Source of the DNA: Rhizobiales bacterium IMCC20636
Lineage (GTDB): Bacteria; Pseudomonadota; Alphaproteobacteria; Rhizobiales; GCA-2746425
Assembly (NCBI GenBank): GCA_016865015.1
Contig: CP018226.1
Coordinates: 3,131,001-3,195,000 of the forward strand
Direction of reading: 5' to 3'
Length of the DNA stretch: 64,000 nucleotides
The notes beneath the pieces were generated by a model. That model saw only the letters and a program-made list of their open reading frames with translations, ran no database searches and was not told where the DNA came from. Below are positions 1 through 7,867 of this stretch, one piece after another; position 1 is the first letter of the stretch, and the number at the start of each line of letters is the position of its first letter. The translations under genes and the position numbers were made by a program.

Positions 1-66
1 AAATTCATTCCATACTTCGGGAACGACCCAGGCAGATGCAGTCCATGTTCACCGCTGATGGCTTTT

Positions 67-576
67 TCACTCACCATTTTCCGTGACCGGCCAACTGACC
101 AGATGTTCTTCATATTCTTCAATTGGAACACCAATCTCGGTCTTGACGCGTCCGCGCACGGAAATTCCTGCAGCGTGAACCGTATCCGCGTCACCTGACA
201 GAAGCGGATGCCACCACAACAGGGGTTTTCCATCTCTCAGGCGGGCATAGGCACAACTTGGCGGCAGCCAAGTGATTTCCTGAACGGATTGCGGAGTTAA
301 CTGCAGGCATTCGGGCACTTTTTCGAATCGATTTGCATAATCCTTGCAGCGACAGCTCTCGTGATCCAGAAGGCGGCAGGCAAGATCAGTCCAGATGATT
401 TCACCTGTGTCCCAGTCTTCAACCTTGTTCAGACAACAGCGGCCACAACCATCACACAGCGATTCCCACTGCCCCTTCGACATCTCGGCCAATGGTACAC
501 GTTCCCAGAAGGGACCCGATACGGCATCGTTCGGCTGCTCAGAATCTGACTTGTCAGGAATGGGACTGGTTTTCAC
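67..576 (-). CDS. YcgN/YkgJ-type cysteine-cluster protein (UPF0260)
   Basis: This matches the UPF0260/YcgN family, small cytosolic proteins with a conserved cysteine cluster that probably binds metal; their reaction is not known. The core starts at the family signature FWERVPLAEMSKGQWESLCDG (in part) and carries a CxxCxxCC cluster at residues 41-48 (LCDGCGRCC), followed by further Cys residues in ACRLL, SCRCKDY and PECL. The open frame continues upstream to a GTG at 633. I prefer the GTG at 576 because a GAGG lies five bases before it and the extra 19 residues have no family counterpart. Length from 576 is 169 residues, a little longer than Escherichia coli YcgN because of a variable N-terminus. 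It is transcribed divergently from the PBP1A gene. Family assignment is firm; function is not. Confidence 0.88.
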   Translation of the reverse strand: MKTSPIPDKSDSEQPNDAVSGPFWERVPLAEMSKGQWESLCDGCGRCCLNKVEDWDTGEIIWTDLACRLLDHESCRCKDYANRFEKVPECLQLTPQSVQEITWLPPSCAYARLRDGKPLLWWHPLLSGDADTVHAAGISVRGRVKTEIGVPIEEYEEHLVSWPVTENGE

Positions 577-907
577 GGCCACCTCAGCTTGCGTTGCAAA
601 AGCCAGTTTCTGGCATGAATGAAAGCGCGACACAAACCTGCAGCTACAGGCCGAAATTCACATCCAACACCTGATTAATGCAAAATCGGGAGAATGAATG
701 GTGGAGGCAACCCAATATCTTCTGGAAAACTTGCAAGATTGGCGTTAACTATGGTTTAGACTGATCATGGCATGCATGCGTATGACTTCGTGTTGGGGAC
801 CGACTGTCTGTTGGAAATGCATAGGATGTCAGCGTTCACATCTGGCAACTGAGTGATGTTTTAAAAACCGGTAGATCGAGAAACCGGAATCGGAAAGCCA
901 ACGGCGC
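577..907. promoter_or_regulatory. Divergent intergenic region between YcgN-type gene and mrcA
   Basis: No credible gene lies here. The stretch must hold the promoters of both the leftward cysteine-cluster gene and the rightward PBP1A gene. A TTAA-N7-TTAG sequence at 745-759 is one mismatch from the CtrA full-site consensus TTAA-N7-TTAA, but one-mismatch sites are common by chance. A GGAAAG about a dozen bases before the ATG at 908 is the likely ribosome binding site of the PBP1A gene. Confidence 0.4.
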
Positions 908-3118
908 ATGCAAGATCCTTTTGTTAATCGAAAAAAACCACTTCCCCGGCTCACCTATCGGGAAATTGATGCTTGGCTTGAAGCCCATATTCATCAGGGG
1001 CTGGTGGCCGTCGGCAAATTTTATTCCGGGATACGCCGATTCTTTTTACGGTTCCGACTGCGCGGTGTGCCACGCACTTTGAATGAGCTGGCATCGGAAG
1101 CCACAACACTGGGCCTGGTTGGGCTGGTGTTTGTGCTGACGCTGGCGCTTCCTGCGTTTGAAGAGACACGTGGCAACTGGAAAGCCCAGGATGATTATTC
1201 CGTCACTTTCCTCGATACTGCAGGCAATATCATCGGGCGACGCGGTATCTTGCTGGATGACGCAGTACCGCTGGATGAAATTCCAGACCATCTGATCAAA
1301 GCTGCACTGGCAACTGAAGATCGCCGCTTCTTCAGCCATTTTGGTATCGACATCATGGGTACCGCACGCGCGATGATGGAAAATATGCGCGCTGGCGGTG
1401 TGGTTCAGGGTGGTTCGTCAATTTCTCAGCAATTGGCAAAAAACCTGTTTCTGTCGAATGAACGGACCCTCCAGCGCAAGATCAATGAAGCCTTTCTCGC
1501 GCTCTGGCTTGAAGTGAATTTTACCAAACGCGAAATTCTGAAGCTTTATCTTGATCGCGCCTATATGGGCGGCGGTGCCTTTGGTGTGGGTGCAGCAGCA
1601 CAATATTATTTTGGCAAATCGGTCAAAGACGTGACAATGGCCGAAGCCGCCATGATGGCCGGCCTTTTCAAAGCGCCGACGAATTATGCACCACATGTCA
1701 ATCTGCCACGCTCACGCGCCCGCGCCAATGAGGTTCTGACCAATCTTGTACAGGCCGGATTTTATACCGAAGGACAGGTCATCGCCGCCCGCCAGAATCC
1801 TGCCACACCTGTGGACAGGTCCGAGGAAGGCTTTGGTAACTTCTACCTTGATTGGGCGTTTGAGGAAATCAAACGTATTGCACCGGGGCCGGAACAGGTT
1901 CTGAACGTAACGGTAAGTTACAACGCGCGTTTGCAGAAATTAGCGACCGAAACCATTACGAACAGTTTGCGGGAAAACGGCGCTGCGAAACACGTTCAAC
2001 AAGCAGCTGTGGTGACAATGGAAAATGATGGACGCGTGCTGGCCATTGTTGGTGGACGCGATTATGGGGAAAGCCAGTTTAATCGGGCGACCGATGCCTT
2101 GCGTCAACCAGGCTCCGCCTTCAAGCCCTTTGTGTATGTAACTGCGATGATGAATGGCTACCGGCCTGATACCATTATTGCAGATCGCCCTATTCGCATG
2201 GGCAATTGGCAACCACAGAATTATAACCGCCGCTATGCTGGTAATATCAGCCTGACAACAGCGCTGGTGCGATCCATCAACACAGTTCCGGTGCGATTGG
2301 CGAACAGTATAACCCGCAAGGCAATTGTCGATACGGCCCGTGCCATGGGTCTGACAACGGATTTGCCTGAATCTTCTCCCATGCCGCTGGGGGTCGCTGA
2401 AGTCCGGGTCATTGATATGGCATCTGCTTATGCCACCATGGCCAATGGTGGCTTGTTGGCAACGCCCTACACGGTGCTGAAAATAGAAGGAACCAGTGGC
2501 GCAGTTCTGTATGAACGCGATGCTGAAGCAACACCCAAACGTGTCCTTCCGGAGCAGGCAGTGGAAGATATGAACAGCATGCTGCATCAGGTGACCACAA
2601 AAGGGACGGCCCGCCGCGCCCAAATCGAAAACGTCAATGCTGCGGGCAAGACCGGAACCACGCAGGCCTACCGGGATGCCTGGTTCGTCGGCTATACGGG
2701 CAATTTCACCACGGCTGTGTGGTATGGCAACGATGATTACACCCCGACAAACCGGCTAACCGGTGGTAATTTGCCAGCGATGACCTGGCAACAAATAATG
2801 GCGCAGGCTCACAAGGGCCAGCCAACTCTACCGATGCCTGGCGTGGACATGCCCGTGGCGGAGGCGCTGATTGCGAAAGCCAGAATTTTGGGAAAATCGG
2901 ATGAGACCGGCACAATCGCAGGCCTCATAGAAATCGATGATGCAGCCCGGCTATCGCCAGCAACTGCGCTGGCACTTCAAAGGATACATTTATTGCTTGG
3001 TGGAAATGGCATTCAGCTTCAAGTAGGACTTGATGAGACCGATCCTGCATCTGAAACAGACGTTCCATCGGACAATGCGACACTGACAACGCAAATTGCC
3101 CCGGGTCAGGCAGGATAA
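908..3118 (+). CDS. mrcA: Penicillin-binding protein 1A (bifunctional transglycosylase/transpeptidase)
   Basis: This class A PBP polymerises lipid II into glycan chains and cross-links the peptides on the periplasmic side of the inner membrane. A cytosolic N-terminus is followed by a membrane anchor around residues 70-85 (LVGLVFVLTLALPAF). The GT51 domain shows the catalytic Glu137 in ATEDRRFF, then GGSSISQQLAKN and the KREILKLYLDRAYMGGGAFG motif. The transpeptidase domain has the acylated Ser403 in PGSAFKPF, the SxN motif in RSINTVPV and the KTG motif in AGKTGTTQAYRDAWFVGY. All catalytic motifs are intact. At 736 residues it is of normal length. Two small membrane-anchored proteins (DUF1214 and DUF1254) follow immediately, so the three are probably cotranscribed. 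Confidence 0.95.
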   Translation: MQDPFVNRKKPLPRLTYREIDAWLEAHIHQGLVAVGKFYSGIRRFFLRFRLRGVPRTLNELASEATTLGLVGLVFVLTLALPAFEETRGNWKAQDDYSVTFLDTAGNIIGRRGILLDDAVPLDEIPDHLIKAALATEDRRFFSHFGIDIMGTARAMMENMRAGGVVQGGSSISQQLAKNLFLSNERTLQRKINEAFLALWLEVNFTKREILKLYLDRAYMGGGAFGVGAAAQYYFGKSVKDVTMAEAAMMAGLFKAPTNYAPHVNLPRSRARANEVLTNLVQAGFYTEGQVIAARQNPATPVDRSEEGFGNFYLDWAFEEIKRIAPGPEQVLNVTVSYNARLQKLATETITNSLRENGAAKHVQQAAVVTMENDGRVLAIVGGRDYGESQFNRATDALRQPGSAFKPFVYVTAMMNGYRPDTIIADRPIRMGNWQPQNYNRRYAGNISLTTALVRSINTVPVRLANSITRKAIVDTARAMGLTTDLPESSPMPLGVAEVRVIDMASAYATMANGGLLATPYTVLKIEGTSGAVLYERDAEATPKRVLPEQAVEDMNSMLHQVTTKGTARRAQIENVNAAGKTGTTQAYRDAWFVGYTGNFTTAVWYGNDDYTPTNRLTGGNLPAMTWQQIMAQAHKGQPTLPMPGVDMPVAEALIAKARILGKSDETGTIAGLIEIDDAARLSPATALALQRIHLLLGGNGIQLQVGLDETDPASETDVPSDNATLTTQIAPGQAG

Positions 3119-3121
3119 TCT

Positions 3122-3766
3122 ATGAGTTCGCTGTCGCGTATCAGTGTCGCCATGGGGCTTGCTGTTGTCATTGGTCTCGGATCGACAGATTTTTTTCTGC
3201 GGGCAAAAGCACCCATTGGAACAACAAAGCACCAGATCTGGACCGCATGGCCCAGCACCGGACTTGGGTCAAATGCAAATGCTGAAAATCCGTATCTGCA
3301 AGCTCATACGGCACGCAATGGAACCGTGCCGCTGGGCGTCAATGAAGGCGTTCTGCTGAAAACATATCGGGATGCGTCTGGTGACACGCTGGTGCGCAAT
3401 TGCCTTTATCAAATCACCGGTGACATCCCGACAGCGCAACTGTGGACGTTGGCGGTGTCCGACAGTCTGGGCCGCGTGCTGCCCAACCCAACCCAACGGT
3501 TCGGAATTGAATCAAACCAGTTGCTGCGTGCGCCTGATGGCAAATTCGACATCTGGCTATCGCGGGATGTACAGCCTGGCAACTGGGTTTCTCTCGGTGA
3601 CCTTCCAGAAGATCCCTACACTGCCAACGAGACGGTACCTGTTGACGGCAGGTCCCAGAACCAGAGTTTTCTCCTGACACTGCGCCTGTACGGCGCCAAT
3701 CTGTCGTCAGAGACATCACTCAGCGCCGTGGCGTTCCCAACGGTTGAAAAGGTCAGTTGCCCGTGA
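3122..3766 (+). CDS. DUF1214 domain membrane-anchored protein
   Basis: This 214-residue protein has an N-terminal hydrophobic anchor or signal (about residues 6-22, ISVAMGLAVVIGLG) and a soluble domain that should lie in the periplasm. The second half fits DUF1214: NCLYQITGDIPTAQLWTLAVSD, then LLRAPDGKFDIWLSRD and NWVSLGD (quoted in part). DUF1214 and DUF1254 often occur together, either fused or as neighbours; their biochemical role is unknown. It starts three bases after the PBP1A stop codon and its own TGA overlaps the start of the DUF1254 gene, so translation of all three is probably coupled. The placement suggests an envelope role, which is inference. Confidence 0.85.
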   Translation: MSSLSRISVAMGLAVVIGLGSTDFFLRAKAPIGTTKHQIWTAWPSTGLGSNANAENPYLQAHTARNGTVPLGVNEGVLLKTYRDASGDTLVRNCLYQITGDIPTAQLWTLAVSDSLGRVLPNPTQRFGIESNQLLRAPDGKFDIWLSRDVQPGNWVSLGDLPEDPYTANETVPVDGRSQNQSFLLTLRLYGANLSSETSLSAVAFPTVEKVSCP

Positions 3767-4509
3767 TCAACAGATCCTTCCTTGTGACGCTGTTGATTGG
3801 TCTGTTTCTCGCAGCCATCATTCATATTGGAATTCTGCTGTTCGCGCCACGCCTGTCCGTAAGCGATGCCTGGGAGGCGGTCGCGCTGCCTTTGGAGCCA
3901 TTTGTTGCATTTCCCGTGCGCCCGATGCGCCCGGGAGAGGTCTTCAATGATCCGGACGAGGCTGAAAATGCCACGATCACGGAAGTCCTGATGAGAGATT
4001 TGGATCCGCAGTTCTCTCACACCATATGCCGTTTTGATCTGAACTCCGGCCCCGTGCACATCCAAACCGATGGGTTTGAAGGGTTCTGGACGCTCAATTT
4101 GTTCAGCGTTGGGGGGATCAGTTTCTTCAGCACCAATGAACAGGTCAATGCCGGGCGCCCACCCAACATCCTTGTGACGACGCCTGCGCAGGTGACCAGT
4201 TTGCGGGCGAATAACAGCGCAAGCCTCAATAATCTGACTCTTGTGGAAACCGATATTGTGGATGCGGCTGTGCTGTTTCGCGCATACCGCCAGCACCAGG
4301 AAGCGTTGCCAACGACGATGGCCAAGCTTCAATCCGTGTTCTACTGCTCACCGTTCCAGCAAAATTCGGGGCAGGAACAGGAAGAGCCAGAGGCACCAGA
4401 ACTGGTTGTACCGGCAACCGAGGCGATAACCGATGAAACTCCGGTTCTGGATCCCGATGCTTTCCTCAGCGACGAACCGGACCTGGAAGCAGAGCCGGTT
4501 TCGCAGTAA
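3763..4509 (+). CDS. DUF1254 domain membrane-anchored protein
   Basis: The protein has one N-terminal transmembrane segment (about residues 6-26, VTLLIGLFLAAIIHIGILLF) and a periplasmic domain fitting the DUF1254 family, with the typical stretch DLDPQFSHTICRFDL and the WTLNLFSVGG region. The C-terminal 50 residues are acidic and proline-rich (EEPEAPELVVPATEAI) and look disordered. I place the start at the GTG at 3763, whose bases overlap the TGA of the DUF1214 gene; a TTG two codons upstream is the alternative. It is the split partner of the preceding DUF1214 protein. The molecular role is unknown. Confidence 0.82.
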   Translation: MINRSFLVTLLIGLFLAAIIHIGILLFAPRLSVSDAWEAVALPLEPFVAFPVRPMRPGEVFNDPDEAENATITEVLMRDLDPQFSHTICRFDLNSGPVHIQTDGFEGFWTLNLFSVGGISFFSTNEQVNAGRPPNILVTTPAQVTSLRANNSASLNNLTLVETDIVDAAVLFRAYRQHQEALPTTMAKLQSVFYCSPFQQNSGQEQEEPEAPELVVPATEAITDETPVLDPDAFLSDEPDLEAEPVSQ

Positions 4510-4527
4510 AACGGAATGTCATGGCGA

Positions 4528-5394
4528 TTACTTTTGTGGAACCGGTTGGTAGAACGGATCAACCGCCGGCTTATGACTATCCCTGTCGGTGATGTATCGG
4601 GATCGGCGGACAGTCACAGCACTATCATCTGATTGCAGATAGGCAGCTTCAGCTTTTCTGAAAATGAATTCCAGACGTTGCAGTTCCCCATCGGCAAGCC
4701 CTACCCTCTCGTCGGGTTCTTCGATAGCCAAGCGCTCGATAGCATTCCTATAGCTTTCAATCCGAAAGTTTACGGCTCTCTCTGCCCAATTGATCAATTC
4801 CTGATTTTCAAACACCCGCGCCTGAGCCGCGGTTTGAACGGACGTCATGGGACGCACCAAAGGGCTTTGCACCGCAAACCGATTTGGCTCTCCTGGTCCG
4901 TATACAGCGACGGCTTCAAGCCTCATCACGTCGGCTGCTGAAACCTGGCTGGCACGGGCAAAAAATGGCGGTACCAGTGCCGCATCGGAGGCAATATCTG
5001 CGCTCAATCTGTTGTAGCGTCCAGCTGTCGATCTGAATCTGTCAGAACGCAAATAAGCATAATAGGCGTTGGTGCTGAGATGCGGATCCAATGGAGCGGT
5101 GATGCGATAGCGCTGCACCCGTTCTGCCACTGCATGCAACCAATCCCTTGCATGTGGTGGGGCAACGAGGTGTCTGACTTGCTGACGCAGCAGCTTCTCT
5201 TCATCTGTCAGATTGAAATATGATACTGGCTCACCCCGGTAGCGCGCTACGAAACCGCCCAGGAAGGGCAGCACGCGGTCATTGATCAGTCCCTTTTCGC
5301 CGCGACCAAAATCGCCAGCTATTGAGGGACCAACGCTACCTAGAACCGTCCCTGCCAGCAGGAGTGTGGCAGCGAGTTTCCTGACATGATGCAT
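4528..5394 (-). CDS. Exported protein of unknown function
   Basis: I do not recognise a family. The sequence shows a signal peptide in the first 27 residues (positive MHHVRK, hydrophobic LAATLLLAGTVLG, likely cleavage after PSIA), so the product is probably periplasmic. The mature part is about 260 residues, largely helical, rich in Arg and Ala, with recurring aromatic residues (DAHLSTNAYYAYLRSDRF-like segment near the middle). There is no obvious catalytic motif, repeat or further membrane segment. I chose the ATG at 5394 rather than the longer open frame to 5496 because the signal peptide starts there. It lies 26 bases downstream of a small gene on the same strand, with which it may form an operon, and its end faces the end of the DUF1254 gene. 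Confidence 0.75.
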   Translation of the reverse strand: MHHVRKLAATLLLAGTVLGSVGPSIAGDFGRGEKGLINDRVLPFLGGFVARYRGEPVSYFNLTDEEKLLRQQVRHLVAPPHARDWLHAVAERVQRYRITAPLDPHLSTNAYYAYLRSDRFRSTAGRYNRLSADIASDAALVPPFFARASQVSAADVMRLEAVAVYGPGEPNRFAVQSPLVRPMTSVQTAAQARVFENQELINWAERAVNFRIESYRNAIERLAIEEPDERVGLADGELQRLEFIFRKAEAAYLQSDDSAVTVRRSRYITDRDSHKPAVDPFYQPVPQK

Positions 5395-5420
5395 GGGCTC
5401 GCACTCTTTCTTGATATATG

Positions 5421-5720
5421 TCACCGATGCTTCAGTTGCGGTGTCTTTTCCGGTCCACAATTCTCGTCTTGTCGGACCAACTTTCGATGGTGCCAATCAG
5501 CTTTACTGCGCTGCGCTACTGATGGATGCGCGTTATCTGCACAGTTAGTATCTGCTCGTGACGTCGTCTGGAATTCATCATGATATTCAACAAACACACC
5601 GCTAAATAAAACGATATTATTCCTTGCGCCGTTCAGGGCCTGAGTCTGACTCAGGCCGGATTGGGCCGAAAGAAGTTGCAAGCGAGATTTCATGTCCGGA
5701 AAGGCAATGACCTTTCCCAT
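5421..5720 (-). CDS. Small hypothetical protein with MGKVIAFP start
   Basis: This 99-residue frame begins MGKVIAFPDMKSR, and its middle reads NNIVLFSGVFVEYHDE. Both parts resemble a loose pattern I recall in small alphaproteobacterial proteins (an xVIPFP start and an ILFFTGVRYER-like segment), which is my only family-level argument. The ATG at 5720 has a GGAG seven bases upstream; an ATG two codons earlier and a TTG at 5747 are alternatives. The last 45 residues are polar and uninformative. It lies just before the exported protein gene on the same strand. Expression and function are unknown, and a chance open frame remains possible. Confidence 0.45.
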   Translation of the reverse strand: MGKVIAFPDMKSRLQLLSAQSGLSQTQALNGARNNIVLFSGVFVEYHDEFQTTSRADTNCADNAHPSVAQRSKADWHHRKLVRQDENCGPEKTPQLKHR

Positions 5721-5887
5721 ATCCATACTCCGTTTGATTTCTGCCAAACCGGAGTGGATATACGCCCGAACTCCCCGGAGCGGTTTGAACCCACAAGGAA
5801 TAACGCTCGGGAGGTTAACAGTCTGCTAACGAATTACTGCGATATTTACACTTCTTTATCCAGACCGAATTGTTGTGTGTACGGTCA

Positions 5888-6766
5888 ATGCAAAACCATC
5901 ATTACAGTGCTGACCAAAAGTCTGCAGCAGAGGCATTGGGCGATTCAGAGTTTCACGCTCTGACAGCTCGGCCCGGCAGACATCCCAGCCCCGCTCTTCT
6001 TTTAGCCCTTGCCCAACTGTTCGTGCAAAACACAGCGCCCAAATTATGGGAAGTTGATCAGTTTCAGGAATTGATGTTGAACCTGCTGCCATTCGCTGAT
6101 GCTGCCACGCGTCAGGAACTGGCCGGTTTGCTTTGTCCACATCTGAATACGCCCACCAGCGTGCTGAACGCATTGACATCAGAGCCGGTTGAAGAGCGGC
6201 CCATACAGTCCCCCCCCTCAAAGGCGCCAAAACCAGTTCGCATCCAGCATCAGCAGCCAACCTACAGCATTGATCGGTTAAAGGAGATGCTGCCGCTGCA
6301 GATATCCAAAAGGATGGCACATGTTGCAGCGTTGGCAGCCAAACGCGGCGACCGCCATGTTTTGCGTTCTGTGCTGGCTTCCCATCTGGCTGTATCCCGT
6401 GATTTCACCGATTACCTTTTGACCAGTCAGGATGGGCTTTTCCTGGCAACGGCTCTTCGCGCCTTGCGCATGCCAGGGCCCATTGCACACACAATCCTGC
6501 TGGCCAGAGAAGGCTTGGAATGCCGTGATCTGGTTTATGTACCCCAGATGGTCAAGTCTTTTGAACGGCTTGAGCCCGAGGCCTGCCGCAAGAGATTGAA
6601 AGATTGGGAAGCAGCATTTTACGCAAGCAACGGACAAACACCGGCCAGCCGTAACGCAGCGAAGCACCAGCCCGATTACAGGACCAAAGGAACCGGAGGT
6701 CTGCAACAGGGCAAAGTCCATGAAGTCCGGATGCGGATTTCCGAGTATCGACGAAAGGCCGGATAG
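5888..6766 (+). CDS. DUF2336-like helical protein
   Basis: The 292-residue product looks like the DUF2336 group of alphaproteobacterial proteins, built from HEAT-like helical pairs and without known activity. Typical features are two helical blocks separated by a proline-rich linker (about residues 105-120, SPPSKAPKPVRIQHQQP), and in the second block the segments VLASHLAVSRDFTDYLLTSQ and LATALRALRMPGP followed by a long helix ending in RKRLKDWEAAFY. No signal peptide or membrane segment is seen, so it is likely cytosolic. The ATG at 5888 is preferred to a TTG six codons upstream. It converges on the DUF1491 gene. The family call is moderate because I rely on pattern rather than on a residue signature. 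Confidence 0.68.
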   Translation: MQNHHYSADQKSAAEALGDSEFHALTARPGRHPSPALLLALAQLFVQNTAPKLWEVDQFQELMLNLLPFADAATRQELAGLLCPHLNTPTSVLNALTSEPVEERPIQSPPSKAPKPVRIQHQQPTYSIDRLKEMLPLQISKRMAHVAALAAKRGDRHVLRSVLASHLAVSRDFTDYLLTSQDGLFLATALRALRMPGPIAHTILLAREGLECRDLVYVPQMVKSFERLEPEACRKRLKDWEAAFYASNGQTPASRNAAKHQPDYRTKGTGGLQQGKVHEVRMRISEYRRKAG

Positions 6767-6776
6767 CTCTGCTGGT

Positions 6777-7136
6777 TTATTCTGTCAGGCGCAACGCGTG
6801 GCGTCCCTGTGTGTCCTCGACCTCGATGATCCAGACATCGGGATCAAATTTTCTTTCACGGCTTAGACGCACTTCAATCAGATCGTCAGTTGCGGCCAGA
6901 ACCATCTCAAAAACACGACTGTCGTCGCCAGACAGGACATCATCAACACTGTTCAGGGCTGCGCTCTGAGGCGCTGGGCCATAAAGATTCACTGTCCCGT
7001 CTGGGAGTATGATCTTGATGAAAATTGCTCCGGCATCCGTAGCACCACGTTTTGCAAGGTAACCGAATGAGCCGTTCAGGCGACATTTTCTGAGGTAGGA
7101 TGCAACCCAAAGGTCACTGGAAATACGAAGAGCCAT
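6777..7136 (-). CDS. DUF1491 family protein
   Basis: This 119-residue protein fits DUF1491: it starts RISSDLWVASYLRKC, continues with the GAIFIKIILPDGTVNLYGPAP segment (in part), and ends in DPDVWIIEVEDTQGRHAL, all typical of the family. No membrane segment or signal peptide is seen. It is the third gene of a compact minus-strand unit, 29 bases after the peptidoglycan-binding protein gene, which itself overlaps the sensor kinase gene. The role is unknown. A link to the kinase is suggested only by position. Confidence 0.85.
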   Translation of the reverse strand: MALRISSDLWVASYLRKCRLNGSFGYLAKRGATDAGAIFIKIILPDGTVNLYGPAPQSAALNSVDDVLSGDDSRVFEMVLAATDDLIEVRLSRERKFDPDVWIIEVEDTQGRHALRLTE

Positions 7137-7165
7137 CAGTGTACCGTATCAGGAAATAAAGCGCT

Positions 7166-7867
7166 CTAGTCCAAAGCGCCAATCGCAATGAGCCGAACCA
7201 TAAGACTATCGCTTAGTTTGCCGGTAATCGCCATACCCTGATTCATTTCAAAACGCTGGATAGCAGCTGAAGTTTCCTCACCAAACACACCATCCGCCGT
7301 CACAGGCCCATAACCAAAGCTGTTCATGGCCTGCTGGACAGACAGAATCTGAGCGGCAGCAATGGCCGAACTGGCAGCGGGTTGGTCCGGATTTGGGTTT
7401 GCTGCAGGTGAGCGTGCCGGTAATGGTACTGTTTCTTCTCTTACGAGTTGATCCATACGCATGCGGGCCAGCAGCTTAACCGATGGCTCTCCGGTGGGCG
7501 ATACGTTGATACCACGCTCATAATCTGCAATAGCAGCGCGGGTTTCAGGTCCATCTACGCCGTCAACCAAGCCGTGATAAAACCCTTTGACTGCCAACAT
7601 GCTTTGCACCTCACTGATGAGGGCCCTATCGGCTACCAATGGCGGATAATGTAAATCGGTGCCCGCAGACACCGTGCGCACTTCCCGATGCATCAGGGCA
7701 GCCAACTGCCCTCCCGGGGCGCGCGTCTGGAACAATGGTGCCGGGTGCTTTCCAGGCTGCATGTAAGTAGCATTGACCGCCACCAGGGCAGAAACCGCAG
7801 CACACAATGCGATAGCACTGTTGCGTCCAGGTTTTTCCATCAGCTTCTGGGCAATTCGTGCAGCCAT
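7166..7867 (-). CDS. Membrane-anchored peptidoglycan-binding protein (two PG_binding_1 domains)
   Basis: The protein has one N-terminal membrane segment (about residues 17-34, NSAIALCAAVSALVAVNA) and two peptidoglycan-binding domains of the PG_binding_1 type. The first covers about residues 85-145 (LISEVQSMLAVKGFYHGLVDG, then GPETRAAIADYE) and the second about 170-230 (VQQAMNSFGYGP, DGVFGEETSAAIQRFE). A Pro/Ala-rich linker separates them. There is no catalytic domain, so it probably holds or senses murein rather than cutting it. Its ATG shares a base with the stop codon of the kinase gene (TGATG), which implies translational coupling. The pairing suggests that the kinase and this protein act together at the envelope; that is inference. 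Confidence 0.85.
   Translation of the reverse strand: MAARIAQKLMEKPGRNSAIALCAAVSALVAVNATYMQPGKHPAPLFQTRAPGGQLAALMHREVRTVSAGTDLHYPPLVADRALISEVQSMLAVKGFYHGLVDGVDGPETRAAIADYERGINVSPTGEPSVKLLARMRMDQLVREETVPLPARSPAANPNPDQPAASSAIAAAQILSVQQAMNSFGYGPVTADGVFGEETSAAIQRFEMNQGMAITGKLSDSLMVRLIAIGALD

Noticed and set aside
3616-4332. Minus-strand frame of 238 codons opposite the DUF1214/DUF1254 genes.
   Set aside because: Antisense to two supported genes; no ribosome binding site and no motif.
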